NCBI GenBank assembly: GCA_017893485.1 | Contig: CM030361.1 | Coordinates: 311,921,469-311,985,468, forward strand | DNA: 64,000 nt | DNA from: Hemerocallis citrina | Taxonomy: Eukaryota > Streptophyta > Magnoliopsida > Asparagales > Asphodelaceae | Direction: 5' to 3' | Notes under the pieces: generated by a model | Seen by the model: the letters and a program-made list of their open reading frames with translations, nothing else | What the model was told of the DNA's origin: nothing | The model's database searches: none | Part shown: piece after piece, positions 23,756 through 37,437 of the stretch | Numbering within the stretch: the first letter of the stretch is position 1 | Layout: the number at the start of each line of letters is the position of its first letter | Translations under genes and position numbers: made by a program

Positions 23756-26108
23756 CATTGTAAATTTTCGCCCAACCTCATTTATGGGCTATAGTCCACA
23801 GTTTTCACCCACTTTCGTGATATTGTAAATTTTCGCTTATTTTGTGGGCAATAGTTCACTGTTTTCGATCACTTTCGTGAGATTTCGTAATTTACTGTTT
23901 TGGCCTCATTTTGTGGGTTAGTCCACAGTTTCCGGCCGTTTTTGTAAAATATTGTATTTGTTTGTTTTAGCATCATTTGTGGGCTATAGTCCATAGTTTT
24001 CGGCCACATTCGTGATAATTATTTTTTCCCACATTTTTTGGGCTATAGTACACAATTTTCGATCACTTTCATGAGATTTGTATTATACTATTTTGGCCTC
24101 ATTTTGTGGGTTTTTAGTTCACAGTTTCCAACCATTTTCGTGAAATTTTGTATTTGTCTGTTTTAGCCTCAGTTGTGGCCAATAGTTCACAGTTTCCGCT
24201 TGTTTTCGTGAAATATTGAATTTGACAGTTTTAGCATCATTTGTGGGCTATAATCCACAGTTTTCGGCCACTTTCGTGAGAATTTTTATTTCCCACATTT
24301 TGTGGTCTATAGTACACTGTTTTCGATCACTTTCAGGAGATTTCGTATTTTAATGTTTTGGCCTCATTTTGTGGTTTATAGTCCTTAGTTTCCGACTGTT
24401 TTCGTGAAAATTTGTATGTGATTGTTTTAGCTTCATTTGTGGGCTATAGTCCACAGTTTTCAGACACTTTCGTGAGAATTTTTATTTCCTACATTTTGTG
24501 GGCTAGTACACTGTTTTTCGATCACTTTTATGAAATTTCGTATTTTAATGTTTTGGCCTCATTTTGTGGTTTATGGTGCATTGTTTCGGACCGTTTTCGT
24601 GAAATTTTGTATTTAACTGTTTTAGCCTCATTTGTGGGCTATAGTCCACAGTTTTCGTCCACTTTCGTGATATTTTAGTTTTCCCTCATTTTGTGGGTTA
24701 TATTCCACAGTTTTCGGTCGTTTTCGTGAAATATTGTATTTGACTGTTTTAGTCTCATTTGTGGGCTATAGTCCACAGTTTTCGGCAACTTTCGTGAGAA
24801 TTTTTATTTCCCACATTTTGTGGGCTATCGTACACAGTTTTCGATCACTTTCATGAGATTTCGTATTTTAATGTTTTAGCCTCATTCTGTGGTTTATGGT
24901 GCAAAGTTTCCGGCCGTTTTTTGTGAAATTTTGTATTTGACTGGTTCAGCCTCATTTGTGGGCTATAGTCCACAGTTTTTGCCCACTTTTGTGATATTGT
25001 AAATTTTTGCTCATTTTGTGGGCAATAGTTCACTGTTTTCGATCACTTTCGCGAGATTTCGTATTTTACTGTTTTGGCCTCATTTTGTGGGTTATAGTCC
25101 AAAGTTTCCGACCGTATTCGTGAAATATTGTATGTGACTGTTTTAGCCTCAGTTGTGCGCTATAGTCCATAGTTTTCGGCCACTTTCGTGAGAATTTTTA
25201 TTTGCCACAATTTGTGGGCTATTGTACACTATTTTCGATCAGTTTCATGAGATTTCGTATTTTAATGTTTTGGCCTCATTTTGTGAGTTATAGTCCACGG
25301 CTTCCGACGGTTTTCTTGGAATTTTGTATTTGTCTGTTTTAGCCTCATTTGTGGGCTATAGTCCACAGTTTTCGGCACTTTCGTGAAATGTTTTATTTCC
25401 CTCATTTTGTTGTAGTTCACTGTTTTCGTTCACTTTCAAGAGAATTCATATTTTACTGTTTTGCCGTCATTTTATGGGTTATAGTCCACCGTTTCAGACC
25501 ATTTCCGTGAAATTTTGTATTTAACTGGTTCAGCCTCATTTGTGATCTATAGTCCACATTTTTTGCCCACTTTCGTGAGATTTTTAATTTTCCCTAATTT
25601 TGTGGGATGTGCACTATTTTTGATCACTTTCATGAGATTTCGTATTTTACTATTTTGGCCTCATTTGCTTGGTTATTGTGCACAGTTTCTGGCCGTTTTC
25701 GTGAAATATTGTATTTGACTGTTTTAGCCTCGTTTGTGGGCTATAGTCCACAGTTTTCGGCCACTTTCGTGAGACTTTTTATTTTCCACATTTTGTGGGC
25801 TATAGTACACTGTTTTTGATCACCTTCATGAGATTTCGTTTCTTAAGGTTTTGGCCTCATTTTGTGGTTTATTGTCCATAGTTTCTGAAAACTGTTTTCG
25901 TGAAAATTTGTGTTTGATTGTTTTAGCTTAATTTGTGGGCTATAATCCACAGTTTTTGGACACTTTCTTGAGAATTTTTATTTTCCACATTTCGTGGGCT
26001 ATATTACATAGTTTTTCGATCACTTTCTTGAGATATCATATTTTAATGTTTTGGCCTCATTTTGTTGTTTATTGTGCATAGCTTCCGACCGTTTTCGTGA
26101 AATTTTGT
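23756..26108 (+). repeat. Satellite array, block 3
   Basis: The A-B-C satellite resumes in the same orientation. Variants include GATATTGTAAATTTTCGCT (23818) and its near copy at about 24993, and CTGGTTCAGCCTCATTTGTG at about 24941 and 25525. The array is cut at 26108, in a B monomer after GTGAAATTTTGT, by an LTR end. No gene is present. Confidence 0.95.
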
Positions 26109-27540
26109 TGTCACGCCCCACTTCCCAGAATACGGGAACACGGGCACGTAACTGAGGCCCAACGAATAATGCGAATATATCATTCATAAGCTGTATATTT
26201 AACTCAACAACAAGATAACAATATCAACCACGCAAACATGTAAAATCACAATAGGATAACTGAGTACATGACATAATACAGGTCATGACCAACAACTGAA
26301 AAAGAAATATAGTTACGGGTCAAACACACCCGGATTACAACAAGGAGTACATGAATAAAATAAGAACTGAAATAACATGAAAATAAACAAGACTAAAATC
26401 TCTGTTCAGCAACACCTTCGGGTAATTCTCCATCTGGGCCTGCAAGTATATTATTACAAAGGAAGAGACAAAGAGGTATCCGTTAATGCAAGTCACGGGC
26501 CGCAAGTGGTACAAGCTAACGGGACAATTATAAGGTGAAACAAAAGCAAGGAAAGAACAAGGAATCAAGAATCATATAATAGAGCAAATACAACATGCAA
26601 CAGAATCAAGAACAAGACCTCATGGAACAAATAGCATGCATGTAAACAAGTAAATAATCCATAGGAACATGTAACATGTAAACGAGTAAGCAAGTAAACG
26701 TGTCAACATGAATGCGTAACATGTAAACAAGTAAACAAGTCATTATGAACATGTAACATGTAAACGGATCATGCAAGTGTACATGTTAATCTCATGTCTT
26801 TTATTAACCTAACTAGGTAGCACTTCATGCGTCCCATACCACATGGTTGCTACTCGCAATCAAGTGAACGTTTAGACTAGTGGTGGATTCTATAGGTCAC
26901 GTACTCGGGAATCATGTCATGTCATGTCAAGTATATATTGTATCAAGATACATGCAATGTGGAACATGTAGTGTGTCTTGTAACGTGCACATGTAAAACT
27001 GTAATTTAGCAAACTTGCAATTTGTAACTTGCAATTTGCAGCGAGGAACCATGAGCCCCCGTCCGAGTATGCTCTTCTATATTGCCCCCTACTAAATCTT
27101 TTCCCATTATACCCCGACTTGTTATCTTTTTTTTTAATTAAACATGAACAATAACTACATGCAACAAGGACGAGTAACATAGCAAGAGTAACATGACAGG
27201 ATCGGGTATCAAGACATATGCAATGCAGGAAACATATTTCAGGATCTATAAAATATATTGATGCGACTAACGGCATGCATAAACTTAATCAAGAATAAAA
27301 GATATTATAACAACATGCAACCTAGTAACAAGCAATTCATGCACAACATCATGTATAGATATAAGAGTATAAATGTGTATCGTGTTTATGCAATGCATAG
27401 GGTGACAAAGTATTCGCGATCATGTACGAATACGGGATCAATGGATTATATAAGATACGAATAGAGTCAAAAATATACTTGCGGTATTTTGCAAAGGAGC
27501 TTGTACTAGACCAACGAATTTGTACAAGGGGATACTTGCC
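26109..27540 (-). mobile_element. Truncated LTR, minus strand (3' part of the LTR)
   Basis: The left edge is TGTCACGCCCCACTTCCCAG, cleanly cut into a satellite B monomer. The content is collinear with the solo LTR at 37438: a GCAAGTCACGGG block (about 26490 versus 37850), CTAGGTAGCA (about 26814 versus 38179), CACATGGTTGCTAC (about 26840 versus 38203), and CCCATTATACCCCGACTTG (about 27104 versus CCCATTAAAACCCCGGCTTG at about 38414). In the solo LTR the TATA box is on the minus strand, so this copy is the 3' part of a minus-strand LTR. It stops after about 1.43 kb, against 3.34 kb in the full copy, so the 5' part is lost. Short ACATGTAAAC-type repeats fill 26590-26770. No coding sequence is present. 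Confidence 0.75.
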
Positions 27541-30500
27541 TGTACAATGTTTTTCGAGGCTATTGTACAATGTTTATCGATCACTTTCATGAGATTCCGT
27601 ATTTTACTATTTTGGCCTCATTTTGAGAATTATAGTCGACAGTTTTCGGCCGTTTTCGTGAAATATTGTATTTGACTATTTCAGCCTCTTTTGTGGGCTC
27701 TAGTCCACAGTTTCGGCCACATTCGTGAGAATTTTTATTTCCCACATTTTGTGGGATATAGTACACTGTTTTCGATCACTTTCATGAGATTACGTATTTT
27801 AATGTTTTGGCCTCATTTTGTGAGTTATAGTCCACATTTTTCGACGGTTTTCTTGGAATTTTGTGTTTGTCTGTTTTAGCCTGTTTTGTGGGCTATAGTC
27901 CACATTTTTCGGGCACTTACGTGAGAATTTTTATTTCCCACATTTCGTGGGCTATAGAACACTGTTTTTCAATCACTTTCATGGGATTTCGTATTTTAAT
28001 GTTTTGGCCTCATTTTGTGGTTTGTAGTGCATAGTTTCCGACCGTTTTCGTGAAATATTGAATTTGACTGTTTTAGCATCATTTGTGGGCTATAGTCCAC
28101 AGTTTTCGGCCACTTTCGTGAGAATTTTTATTTTCCACATTTTTCTAGGCTATAGTACACTGTATTCTATCACTTTCAAGAGATTTCGTATTTTACTGTT
28201 TTGTCCCCATTTTGTGGATTATAGTCCTCAGTTTCCGATCATTTGTGGGCTAATAGTCCACAGTCTTCGAACACCTTCATGAGAATTTTTATTTCCCATA
28301 TTTTGTGGGCTATATAGTACACTGTATTCGTTAACTTTCATGAGATTTTGTATTTTAATGTTTTGGCCTCATTTTGTGTGTTATAGTCCATAGTTTCCGA
28401 CCGTATTCGTGAAAATTTGTATTTGATTGTTTTAGCTTCATTTGTGGGCTATAGTCCACACCTGTCGGACACTTTCGTGAGAATTTTTATATCCCACATT
28501 TTGTGGGCTATAGTACACTGTTTTTCGATCACTTTCAAGAAATTTTGTATTTTAATGTTTTTGCCTCATTTTGTCGTTTATAGTGTATAGTTTCCCATCG
28601 TTTTCGTGAAATTTTGTATTTCACTGTTTTAGCCTCATTTGTGGGCTATCGTCCACAATTTTCGGCCACTTTCGTAAGAATTTTTATTTCCCACATTTTG
28701 TAGGCTATTGTACAATGTTTTTCGATCACTTTCATGAGATTTCGTATTTTAATGTTTTGGCCTCATTTTGTGGTTTATAGTCCATAGTTTCCAACCCTTT
28801 TCGTGAAGAATTGTATTTGACTGTTTTTGCTTCACTTGTGGGCTAGTCCACTGTTTTCGGACATTTTAATGAGAATTTTTATTTCCCGCATTTTGTAGGC
28901 TAGTACACTATTTTTCAATCACTTTCATGAGATTTCGTATTTTAATGTTTTGGCCTCATTTTGTGGTTTATAGTTCATAGTTTCCGACCGTTTCGTGAAA
29001 TTTTATATTTGACTGTTTTAGTCTCATTTGTGGGCTATAGTCCACAGTTTTCGTCCACTTTCGTGATATTTTTAGTTTTCCCTCATTTTGTGGGCTGTAC
29101 ACTATTTCTGGTCACTTTCATGAGATTTCGTATTATACAGTTTTGGCCTCATTTTGTGGGTTATAGTCCACAGTTTCCGGCCATTTTCGTGAAATATTGT
29201 ATTTGATTGTTTTAGCCTCATTTGTGGGCTATAGTCCACAGTTTTCGGCCACATTCGTGAGAATTTTTATTTCCCACATTTTGTGGGCTATAGTACACTG
29301 TTTTCGATCACTTTCCTGAGATTTTGTATTTTAATGTTTTGTCCACATTTTGTGGTTTATAGTCCGTAGTTTCTGACCGTTTTCGTGGAAAATTGTATTT
29401 GACTGTTTTTAATTCATTTGTGGGCTATACTCCACAGTTTTCGGACACTTTCGTGAGAATTTTTAATTCCCACATTTTGTGGGCTATAGTACACTTTTTT
29501 TCAATCACTTTCATTGGATTTCGTATTTTAATGTTTTGGCCTCATTTTTTGGTTTATAGTGCTTAGTTTCCAACTGTTTTAGCCTCATTTTTGGGCTATA
29601 GTCCACAGTTTTGCCCACTTTCGTGATATTTTTAGTTTTCCATCATTTTGTGGGATGTACAGTGTTTTTAATCAATTTCATGAGATTTCGTATTTTACTA
29701 TTTTGGCATCATTTCGTGGGTTATAGTCCACAGTTTTCGGCCGTTTTCGTGAAATATTGTATTTGACTGTTTTAGCCTCATTTGTGAGCTAGTCCACAGT
29801 TTTCGGCCACTTTCGTGGATTTTTATTTCCCACAATTTGGGAGCTATAGTACACTGTTTTCGATCACTTTTATGAAATTTCGTATTTTAATGTTGTGGCC
29901 TCATTTTGTGAATTATTGTCCACAGTTTCCGACAGTTATCTTGGAATTTTGTATTTGTTCATTTTAGCCTCATTTGTGGGCTATAGTCCACTGTTTTTGG
30001 GCACATTTCTGGAATTTTTTATTTCCCTCATTTTGTGGGCTATAGTTCACTGTTTTGTTCACTTTCATGAGATTTTGTATTTTACTGTTTTAGCCTTATT
30101 TTGTGGATTATAGTCCACAGTTTCAGACCGTTTTTTTGAAATTATGTTTTAGCATCATTTGTGGGCTATAGTCCACAATTTTCGGTCACTTTCGTGAGAA
30201 TTTTTTTTTCCTACATTTTGTGGGCTATAGTACACTGTTTTTGTTCACTTTCATGAGATTTAGTATTATATTGTTTTGGCCTCATTTTGTGGGTTATAGT
30301 CCACAGTTTCCGACCGTTTCGTGAAATTTTGTATTTGACTGTTTTAGCCTCAGTTGTGGGCTAGTCCAAAGTTTTCGGCTACTTTCGTGAGAATTTTTAT
30401 TTCCCACATTTTGTGGGCTATAGAGCACTGTTTTCGATCACTTTCATGAGATTTCGTTTTTTACTATTTTGGTCACATTTTGTGGGTTATATTCCACATT

Positions 30501-33500
30501 TTCCGACCATTTTCGTGAAATTTTGTATTTTACTGTTTTAGACTCATTTGTGGGGTATAGTCCACAGTTTTCGTCCACATTCGTGATATTTTTAGTTTTC
30601 CCTCATTTTGTAGGTTGTACAATGTTTTTTATCACTTTCATGAGATTTCGTATTTTAATGTTTTGGCTTCATTCTGTAGTTTATAGTCCATAGTTTCTGG
30701 CTATTTTCGTGAAATTTTTCATTTGACTGTTTTAGCTTCATTTGTGGCTATTGTCCACAGTTTTCGTACACTTTCGTGACAATTTTTATTTTCTACATTT
30801 TGTGGGATATTGTACACTATTTTTCGATCACTTTCTTGAGATTTCTTATTTTAATGTTTTGGGCTCATTTTGTGGTTTATAATGCATAGTTTCCGACCAT
30901 TTTCGTGAACTTTTGTTTTTGACCATTTTGGCCTCATCTGTGGGCTATAGTCAACAGTTTTCGTCCACTTTCATGAGAATTTTTATTTCCCACATTTTGT
31001 GGGCTATAGTACACTGTTTTCGATCACTTTCATGACATTTAGTATTATATCGTTTTGTCCTCATTTTGTGGGTTATAGTCGACAGTTTTCGACCGTTTTC
31101 GTGAAGTTTTGTAATTGACTATTTTAGCCTCAGTTGTGGGCTATAGTCCACAGTTTCCGGCCGTTTTTGTGAAATATTGAATTTCACTGTTTTAACCTCA
31201 TTTGTGGGCTATAGTCCACAGTTTTCGGCCACATTGTGAGAATTTCTATTTCCCACATTTTGTGGGCTATAGTACACTGTTTTCGATCACTTTCATGAGA
31301 TTTCATATTTTACTGTTTTGCCCTCATTTTGTGGGTTGTAGTCCTCATGTTCCGGCGGTTTTCGTGAAATTTTGTATTTGACTGTTTTAGGCTCATTTGT
31401 GGGCTATTGTCCAAAGTTTTCGAACACTTTCGTGAGATTTTTTATTTCCCACATTTTGTGGGCTATGGTACACTGTATTGGATCACTTTCATCAGATTTT
31501 GTATTTTAACGTTTTGGCCTCATTTTTCTGGTTTATAGTCCACAGTTTCCGACCGTTTCGTGAAAATTTGTATTTGACTGTTTTAGCTTCATTTGTGGGC
31601 TATAGTCCACAGTTTTCGGATACTTCATCAGAATTTTTATTTCCCACATTTTGTTAGCTATAGTACACTATTTTCGGTCACTTTCATGAGATTTCGTATT
31701 TTACTGGTTTGGTCACATTTTGTGGGTTATATTCCACAGTTTCCGACCGTTTTCGAGAAATTTTGTGTTTGACTGTTTTAGCCTCATTTGTGGGCTATAG
31801 TCCACAGTTTTCAGGCACTTTCGCGATAATTTTTATTTTCCTCATTGTATGGGCTATACAGTACACTGTTTTTGATCACTTTCATGAGATTTCGTATTGT
31901 AACGTTTTGGCTTCATTTTGTGGTTTATAGTCCATTGTTACCAACCGTTTTCCTGAAATTTTGTATTTGACTGTTTTAGCTTCATTTGTGAGGCTATACA
32001 ATACACACTTTTCAGACACTTTCGTGAGAATTTTTATTTCCCACATTTTGTGGGATATAGTACACTATTTTTCAATCACTTTCTTGAGATTTCGTATTTT
32101 AATGTTTTTGCCTCATTTTGTGGTTTATAGTGCATAGTTTCCGACCGTTTTCGTGAAATTTTTAATTTGACTGTTTAGCCTCATTTGTTGGCTATTGTCC
32201 ACAGTTTCCAAACACTTTCGTGAGAATTATTATTTCCCACAATTTGTGGGCTATAGTACACTGTTCTCGATCACTTTCATCAGGATTCGTATTTTACTGT
32301 GTTGACCTCATTTTGTGGGTTACAGTGCGTAGTTTCCGACCGTTTTCGTGAAATTTTGTATTTGACTGTTTTAGGCTCATTTGTGGGCTATATAGTCCAT
32401 AGTTTTCGAACACTTTCGTGAGATTTTTTATTTCCCACATTTTGTAGGCTATGGTACACTGTATTCGATCACTTTCATCAGATTTTGTATTTTAACATTT
32501 TGGCCTCATTTTTCTGGTTTGTCCACAGTTTCCGACTATTTTCGTGAAAATTTGTATTTGACTGTTTTAGCTTCATTTGTGGGCTATATAGTCCACAGTT
32601 TTCGGATACTTCGTCAGAATTTTTATTTCCTACATTTTGTTAGCTATAGTACACTGTTTTCGATCACTTTCACGAGTTTTCGTATTTTACTGTTTTGGCC
32701 TCATTTTGTGGGTTATAGTCCACAGTTTCCGGCCATTTTCGTGAAGTATTGTATTTGATTGTTTTAGCCTCATTTGTGGGCTATAGTCCACAGTTTTCGG
32801 CCACATTCGTGAGAATTTTTATTTTCCTCATTTTATGGGCTATACAGTACATTATTTTTGATCACTTTCATGAGATTTCGTATTGTAATGTTTTGGCTTC
32901 ATATTGTGGTTTATAGTCCATAGTTTCCGACCGTTTTCCAGAAATTTTGTATTTGACTATTTTAGCTTCATTTGTGAGGCTATATAGTACACACTTTTCG
33001 GACACTTGAGAATTTTTATTTCCCACATTTTGTGGCATATAGTACACTATTTTTCAATCACTTTCTTGAGATTTCGTATTTTAATGTTTTTGCCTCATTT
33101 TTTGGTTTATAGTGCATAGTTTCCGACCGTTTTCGTGAAATTTTGTATTTGACTGTTTTAGCCTCATTTGTTGGCTATTATCCACGGTTTTCGGACACTT
33201 TCGTGAGAATTATTATTTCCCACAATTTGTGGGCTATAGTACACTGTTCTCGATCACTTTCATCAGGATTCGTATTTTACTGTATTGACCTCATTTTGAG
33301 GGTTATAGTCCGTAGTTTCCGACTGTTTTCGTGAAATTTTGTATTTGACTATTTTAGCCACATTTTTGGGCTATAGTCCACAGTTTTCGGATACTTCGTC
33401 AGATTTTTTTTCCTACATTTTGTTTGCTACAGTACACTATTTCGATCACTTTCATGAGATTTCGTGTTTTATGGTTTTGACCTCATTTTCTGGGTTATAT

Positions 33501-34144
33501 TCCACAGTTTCCAACTGTTTTCATGAAATTTTTTATTTGACTGTTTTAGCCTCATTTGTGTGGTATAGTCCACAGTTTTCGGACACTTTCATGAGAACTT
33601 TTTTCCCCACATTTTATGGGCTATACAGTCCACTGTTTTCTATCACTTTCATGAGATTTTGTATTTTAATGTTTTGGCATCATTTTTTTGTTTATAGTCC
33701 ATAGTTTCCGACAGATTTCGTGAAATTTTGTATTTGACTATTTTAGCCTCATTTTTGGGCTATATAGTCCACGGTTTTCGGATACTTTCGTGAGAATTTT
33801 TTTTCCACATTTTGTGGGCTGTTTTTCGATCACTTTCATGAGATTTCGTATTTTACTATTTTGGCCTCATTTTGTTGGTTATAGTCCACAATTTTTGGCC
33901 GTTTCGTGAAATATTGTATTTGATTGTTTCAGCATCATCTGTGGGCTGTAGTCCACTATTTTCGGCCACTTTCGTCAGAATTTTTATTTCCCACATTTTG
34001 TGGGCTATAGTACACTGTAGGGCTGCAAATGAATCGAGCTATTTGCGTGACTGTTTCAGCATCATCTGTGGGCTGTAGTCCACTATTTTCGGCCACTTTC
34101 GTCAGAATTTTTATTTCCCACATTTTGTGGGCTATAGTACACTG
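27541..34144 (+). repeat. Satellite array, block 4a
   Basis: The satellite resumes after the truncated LTR with TGTACAATGTTTTTCGA, which occurs again after 24 bp as TGTACAATGTTTATCGA. The junction therefore carries a small duplication. From 31618 a C variant appears, marked by GGATACTTCGTCAGA (also about 32605, 33385 and 35068), and it recurs to about 58430. Segments around 32263 and 33246, marked by CTGTTCTCGATCACTTTCAT followed by CAGGATTCG, are near-copies 983 bp apart. No gene is present. Confidence 0.95.
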
Positions 34145-34174
34145 TAGGGCTGCAAATGAATCGAGCTATTCGCG
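33921..34174 (+). repeat. 127-bp tandem duplication spanning satellite and MITE end
   Basis: Copy 1 is 33921-34047 and copy 2 is 34048-34174. Each holds TGTTTCAGCATCATCTGTGG, GTCCACTATTTTCGGCCACT, CACATTTTGTGGGCTATAG and then the first 30 bases of the MITE (TAGGGCTGCAAATGAATCGA). I count two differences in 127 bases. The junction lies at a shared TATTTG word. Because the MITE end is inside both copies, the duplication is younger than the MITE insertion. Confidence 0.9.
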
Positions 34175-34399
34175 AGCTATTCGGCTCGAGCTCGGTCAAA
34201 GCTCGGTCAAAGCTCGGCTCGAACCGAGCTCGAGCTCAAAAGTAAGCTCGTATCGTAAACCAGCCGAGCTCGAGCTTGGGTTTTTTTTTCTTAGGCTAAG
34301 CTCGCGAGCTATTCGGCTCGAATACAGTCAAAGCTCGTTCGTAATTGTGCCGAGCTCGAGCCTGACGGTATTCGGCTCGGCTCGGCTCGATTGCAGCCC
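34145..34399. mobile_element. MITE, Mutator-like, GGGCTGCAA termini
   Basis: A 255-bp element has inverted ends: GGGCTGCAAATGAATCGAGC on the left and GCTCGATTGCAGCCC on the right. The interior is rich in GAGCTCGAGC, GGCTCG and their complements, so most of it can fold back on itself. The flanks are TAGTACACTG (34135-34144) and TAGTACACTA (34400-34409), a 9-bp target duplication of TAGTACACT, typical of Mutator-like elements. It has no transposase. The target lies in an A monomer of the satellite. GC content and CpG density are much higher than the surroundings. Confidence 0.75.
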
Positions 34400-37300
34400 T
34401 AGTACACTATTTTCGATCACTTTCATGAGATTTAGTATTTTACTGTTTTGGCCTCATTTTATGGGTTATATAGTCCACAGTTACGGACCGCTTTTCAGAA
34501 ATTTTGTATTTGACTATTTTACCCTCAGTTGTGAGCTATAGTCCACAGTTTCCGGCTGTTTTCATTAAATGTTGAATTTGACTGTTTTAGCCTCATTTAT
34601 GGGCTATAGTCTACAGTTTTTGGACCCTTTCGTGAGAATTATTTCCCACATTTTCTGGGCTATATTTTGTGGGTTATAGTCCTCAGTTTCCGACGGTTTT
34701 CGTGAAATTTTGTATTTAACTGTTTTTGCCTAATTTGTGGGCTATTGTCCATAGTTTTCGGACGCTTTCGTGAGAATTTTTATATGCCACATTTTGCGGG
34801 CTATAGTACACTGCTTTCGATCACTCTCATGAGTTTTCGTATTTTACTGTTTTGGCCACATTTTGTGGGTTATAGTCCACATTTTCCGACCGTTTTCGTG
34901 AAAATTTGTATTTGACTATTTTAACCTTATTTGTTGGCTATAGTCCACAGTTTTCCGGAACTTTCGTGAGATTTTTATTTCCCTTATTTTCTTGGCTATA
35001 TATCATTTGTGGGCTATTTGTATTTGACTGTTTTAGTCTCATTTGTGGGCTATAGTCCACAGTTTTCGGATACTTCGTTCGAATTTTTATTTCCCACATT
35101 TTGTTAGCTATAGTACATTGTTTTCGATCACTTTCATTAGATTTCGTATTTTACTGTTTTGGCCCAATTTTGTGGGTTATATTCCGCAGTTTCCGACCGT
35201 TTTCATGAAATTTTGTATTTGACTGTTTTAGCCTCATTTGTGGGCTATGTCCATGGTTTTCGGACAATTTCGTGAGAATTTTTATTTCCCGCATTTTATG
35301 GGCTATACAGTACGCTGTTTTTGATCACTTGCATTAGATTTTGTATTTTAATGTTTTGGCTTGATTTTGTGGTCTATAGTCCACATTTTCCGACCGTTTT
35401 CGTGACATTTTGTATTTGACTGTTTTAGCTTCTTTTGTGGGCTATAGTCCGCACTTTTCAGACAGTTTCGTGAGAACTTTTATTTCCCACATTTTGTGGG
35501 ATATAGTACACTATTTTTCGGTCACTTTCTTGAGATTTCGTATTTTATGGTTTTGGCCTCATTTTGTGGTTTATAGTGTATAGTTTCCGACCGTTTTCGT
35601 GAAATTTTGTATTTGCCTGTTTTAGCCTCATCTGTGGGCTATAGTCCACAATTTTCGTCCACTTTAGTGAAATTTTTAGTTTTCCCTCATCTTGTGGGCT
35701 GTACACTATTTTTGATCACTTTTATGAGATTTCGTATTTTACTGTTCTGGCCTCATTTTGTGGGTTACAGTCCACAGTTTCCGACAGTTTTCTTGGAATT
35801 TTGTATTTGTCTGTTTTAGCCTCATTTTGTGGGTTATAGTCCACAGTTTCCGACAGTCCCTAGTTTTCGAGCACTTTCGTGAGTTTTTTTATTTCCCACA
35901 TTTTCTTGGCTATATTTCGTTCACTTTCATGAGATTTCGTATTTTACTGTTTTGGCCTCATTTTGTAGGATATTGTCCACAGTTTCCGACCATTTTCGTT
36001 AAATTTTGTATTTGACTATTTCAGCCTCATTTGTGGGCTATAGTCCACAGTTTTCGCCCACTTTGGTGAGATTTTTAATTTTGCTCATTTTGTGGGCTGT
36101 ACACTGTTTTTTATCACTTTTAATGGATTTCGTGTTTTACTATTTTTGCCTCATTTTGTGGGTTATAGTCCACATTTTCCGGCCGTTTTTGTGAGAATTT
36201 TATTTGACTATTTTAGCATAATATGTGGGATATAATCCACTGTTTTTGGCCACTTTCGTGAGAATTTTTATTTCCCACATTTTGTGGGTACAATGTTTTC
36301 GATCACTTTCATGAGATTTAGTATTTTACTGTTTTGGCCTCATTTTGTGGGTTATAGTCCACAGTTTCCGACCGTTTTCGTGAAAATTTGTATTTGTCTA
36401 TTTTAGCCTCATTTGTGGGCTATAGTCCACAGTTTTCGGATACTTCGTCAGATTTTTTATTTCCCACATTTTGGTACACTGTTTTCGATCACTTTAATGA
36501 GATTTCGTATTTTACTGTATTGACCTCATTTTGTGGGTAATATTCCACAGTTTCCGACCATTTTCGTGAAATTTTGTATTTGACTATTTTATCCTCATTT
36601 GTGTGCTATAGTCCACACTTCAGACCCATTCATGAGAATTTTTATTTCCCACATTTTATGGGCTATACAGTACACTGTTTTTATCACTTTAATGTTTTGG
36701 CCTCATTTTGTGATTTATAGTCCATAGATTCCGACAGTTTTCGTGAAATTTTGAATTTGACTGTTTTAGCCTCATTTTGGGTTATATAGTCCACAGTTTT
36801 CGGACACTTTCGTGAGAATTTTTTCCCCACATTTTGTGGGCTATAGTGCACTGTTTTTCGATCACTTTCAGATGATTTCGTATTTTGATGTTTTGGCCTC
36901 ATTTTGTGGTTTATACTGCATAGTTTCCGACTGTTCTCGTGAAATTTTGTATTTGACTATTTTGGCCTCATTTGTGGGCTATAATCCACAGTTTTCGTCC
37001 ACTTTCGTTATATTTTTAGTGTTCCCTCATTTTTTGTGCTGTACACTATTTTTTATCACTTTCATGAGATTTCGTATTTTATTATTTTGGCCTCATTTCG
37101 TCGGTTAGAGTCCAAAGTTTCCGGCCGTTTTCGTGAAATATTGTATTTGACTGTTTTAGCCTCATTTGTGGGCTAATAGTCCACTGTTTTCGACCACTTT
37201 CGTGAGAATTTTTCTTTCCCACATTTTGTGTTCTATAGTACAGTATTTTCGATCACATTCATGAGATTTCGTATTTTAATGTTTTGGCCTCATTTTGTGA

Positions 37301-37437
37301 GCTGCAGTCCACAGTTTTCGACGGTTTTCTTGGAATTTTGTATTTGTCTATTTTAGCCTCATTTGTAGGCTACAGTCCACTGTTTTCGAGCACTTTAGTG
37401 AGAATTTTTATTTCCCTCATTTTGTGGGCTATAGTTC
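34400..37437 (+). repeat. Satellite array, block 4b
   Basis: The array continues in the same orientation. The segment 34884-35005 is identical to 45330-45451, then breaks into CATTTGTGGGCTATTTGTAT, a deletion junction between two C/B monomers. The array is cut at 37437 after AGTTC by the solo LTR. No gene is present. Confidence 0.95.
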
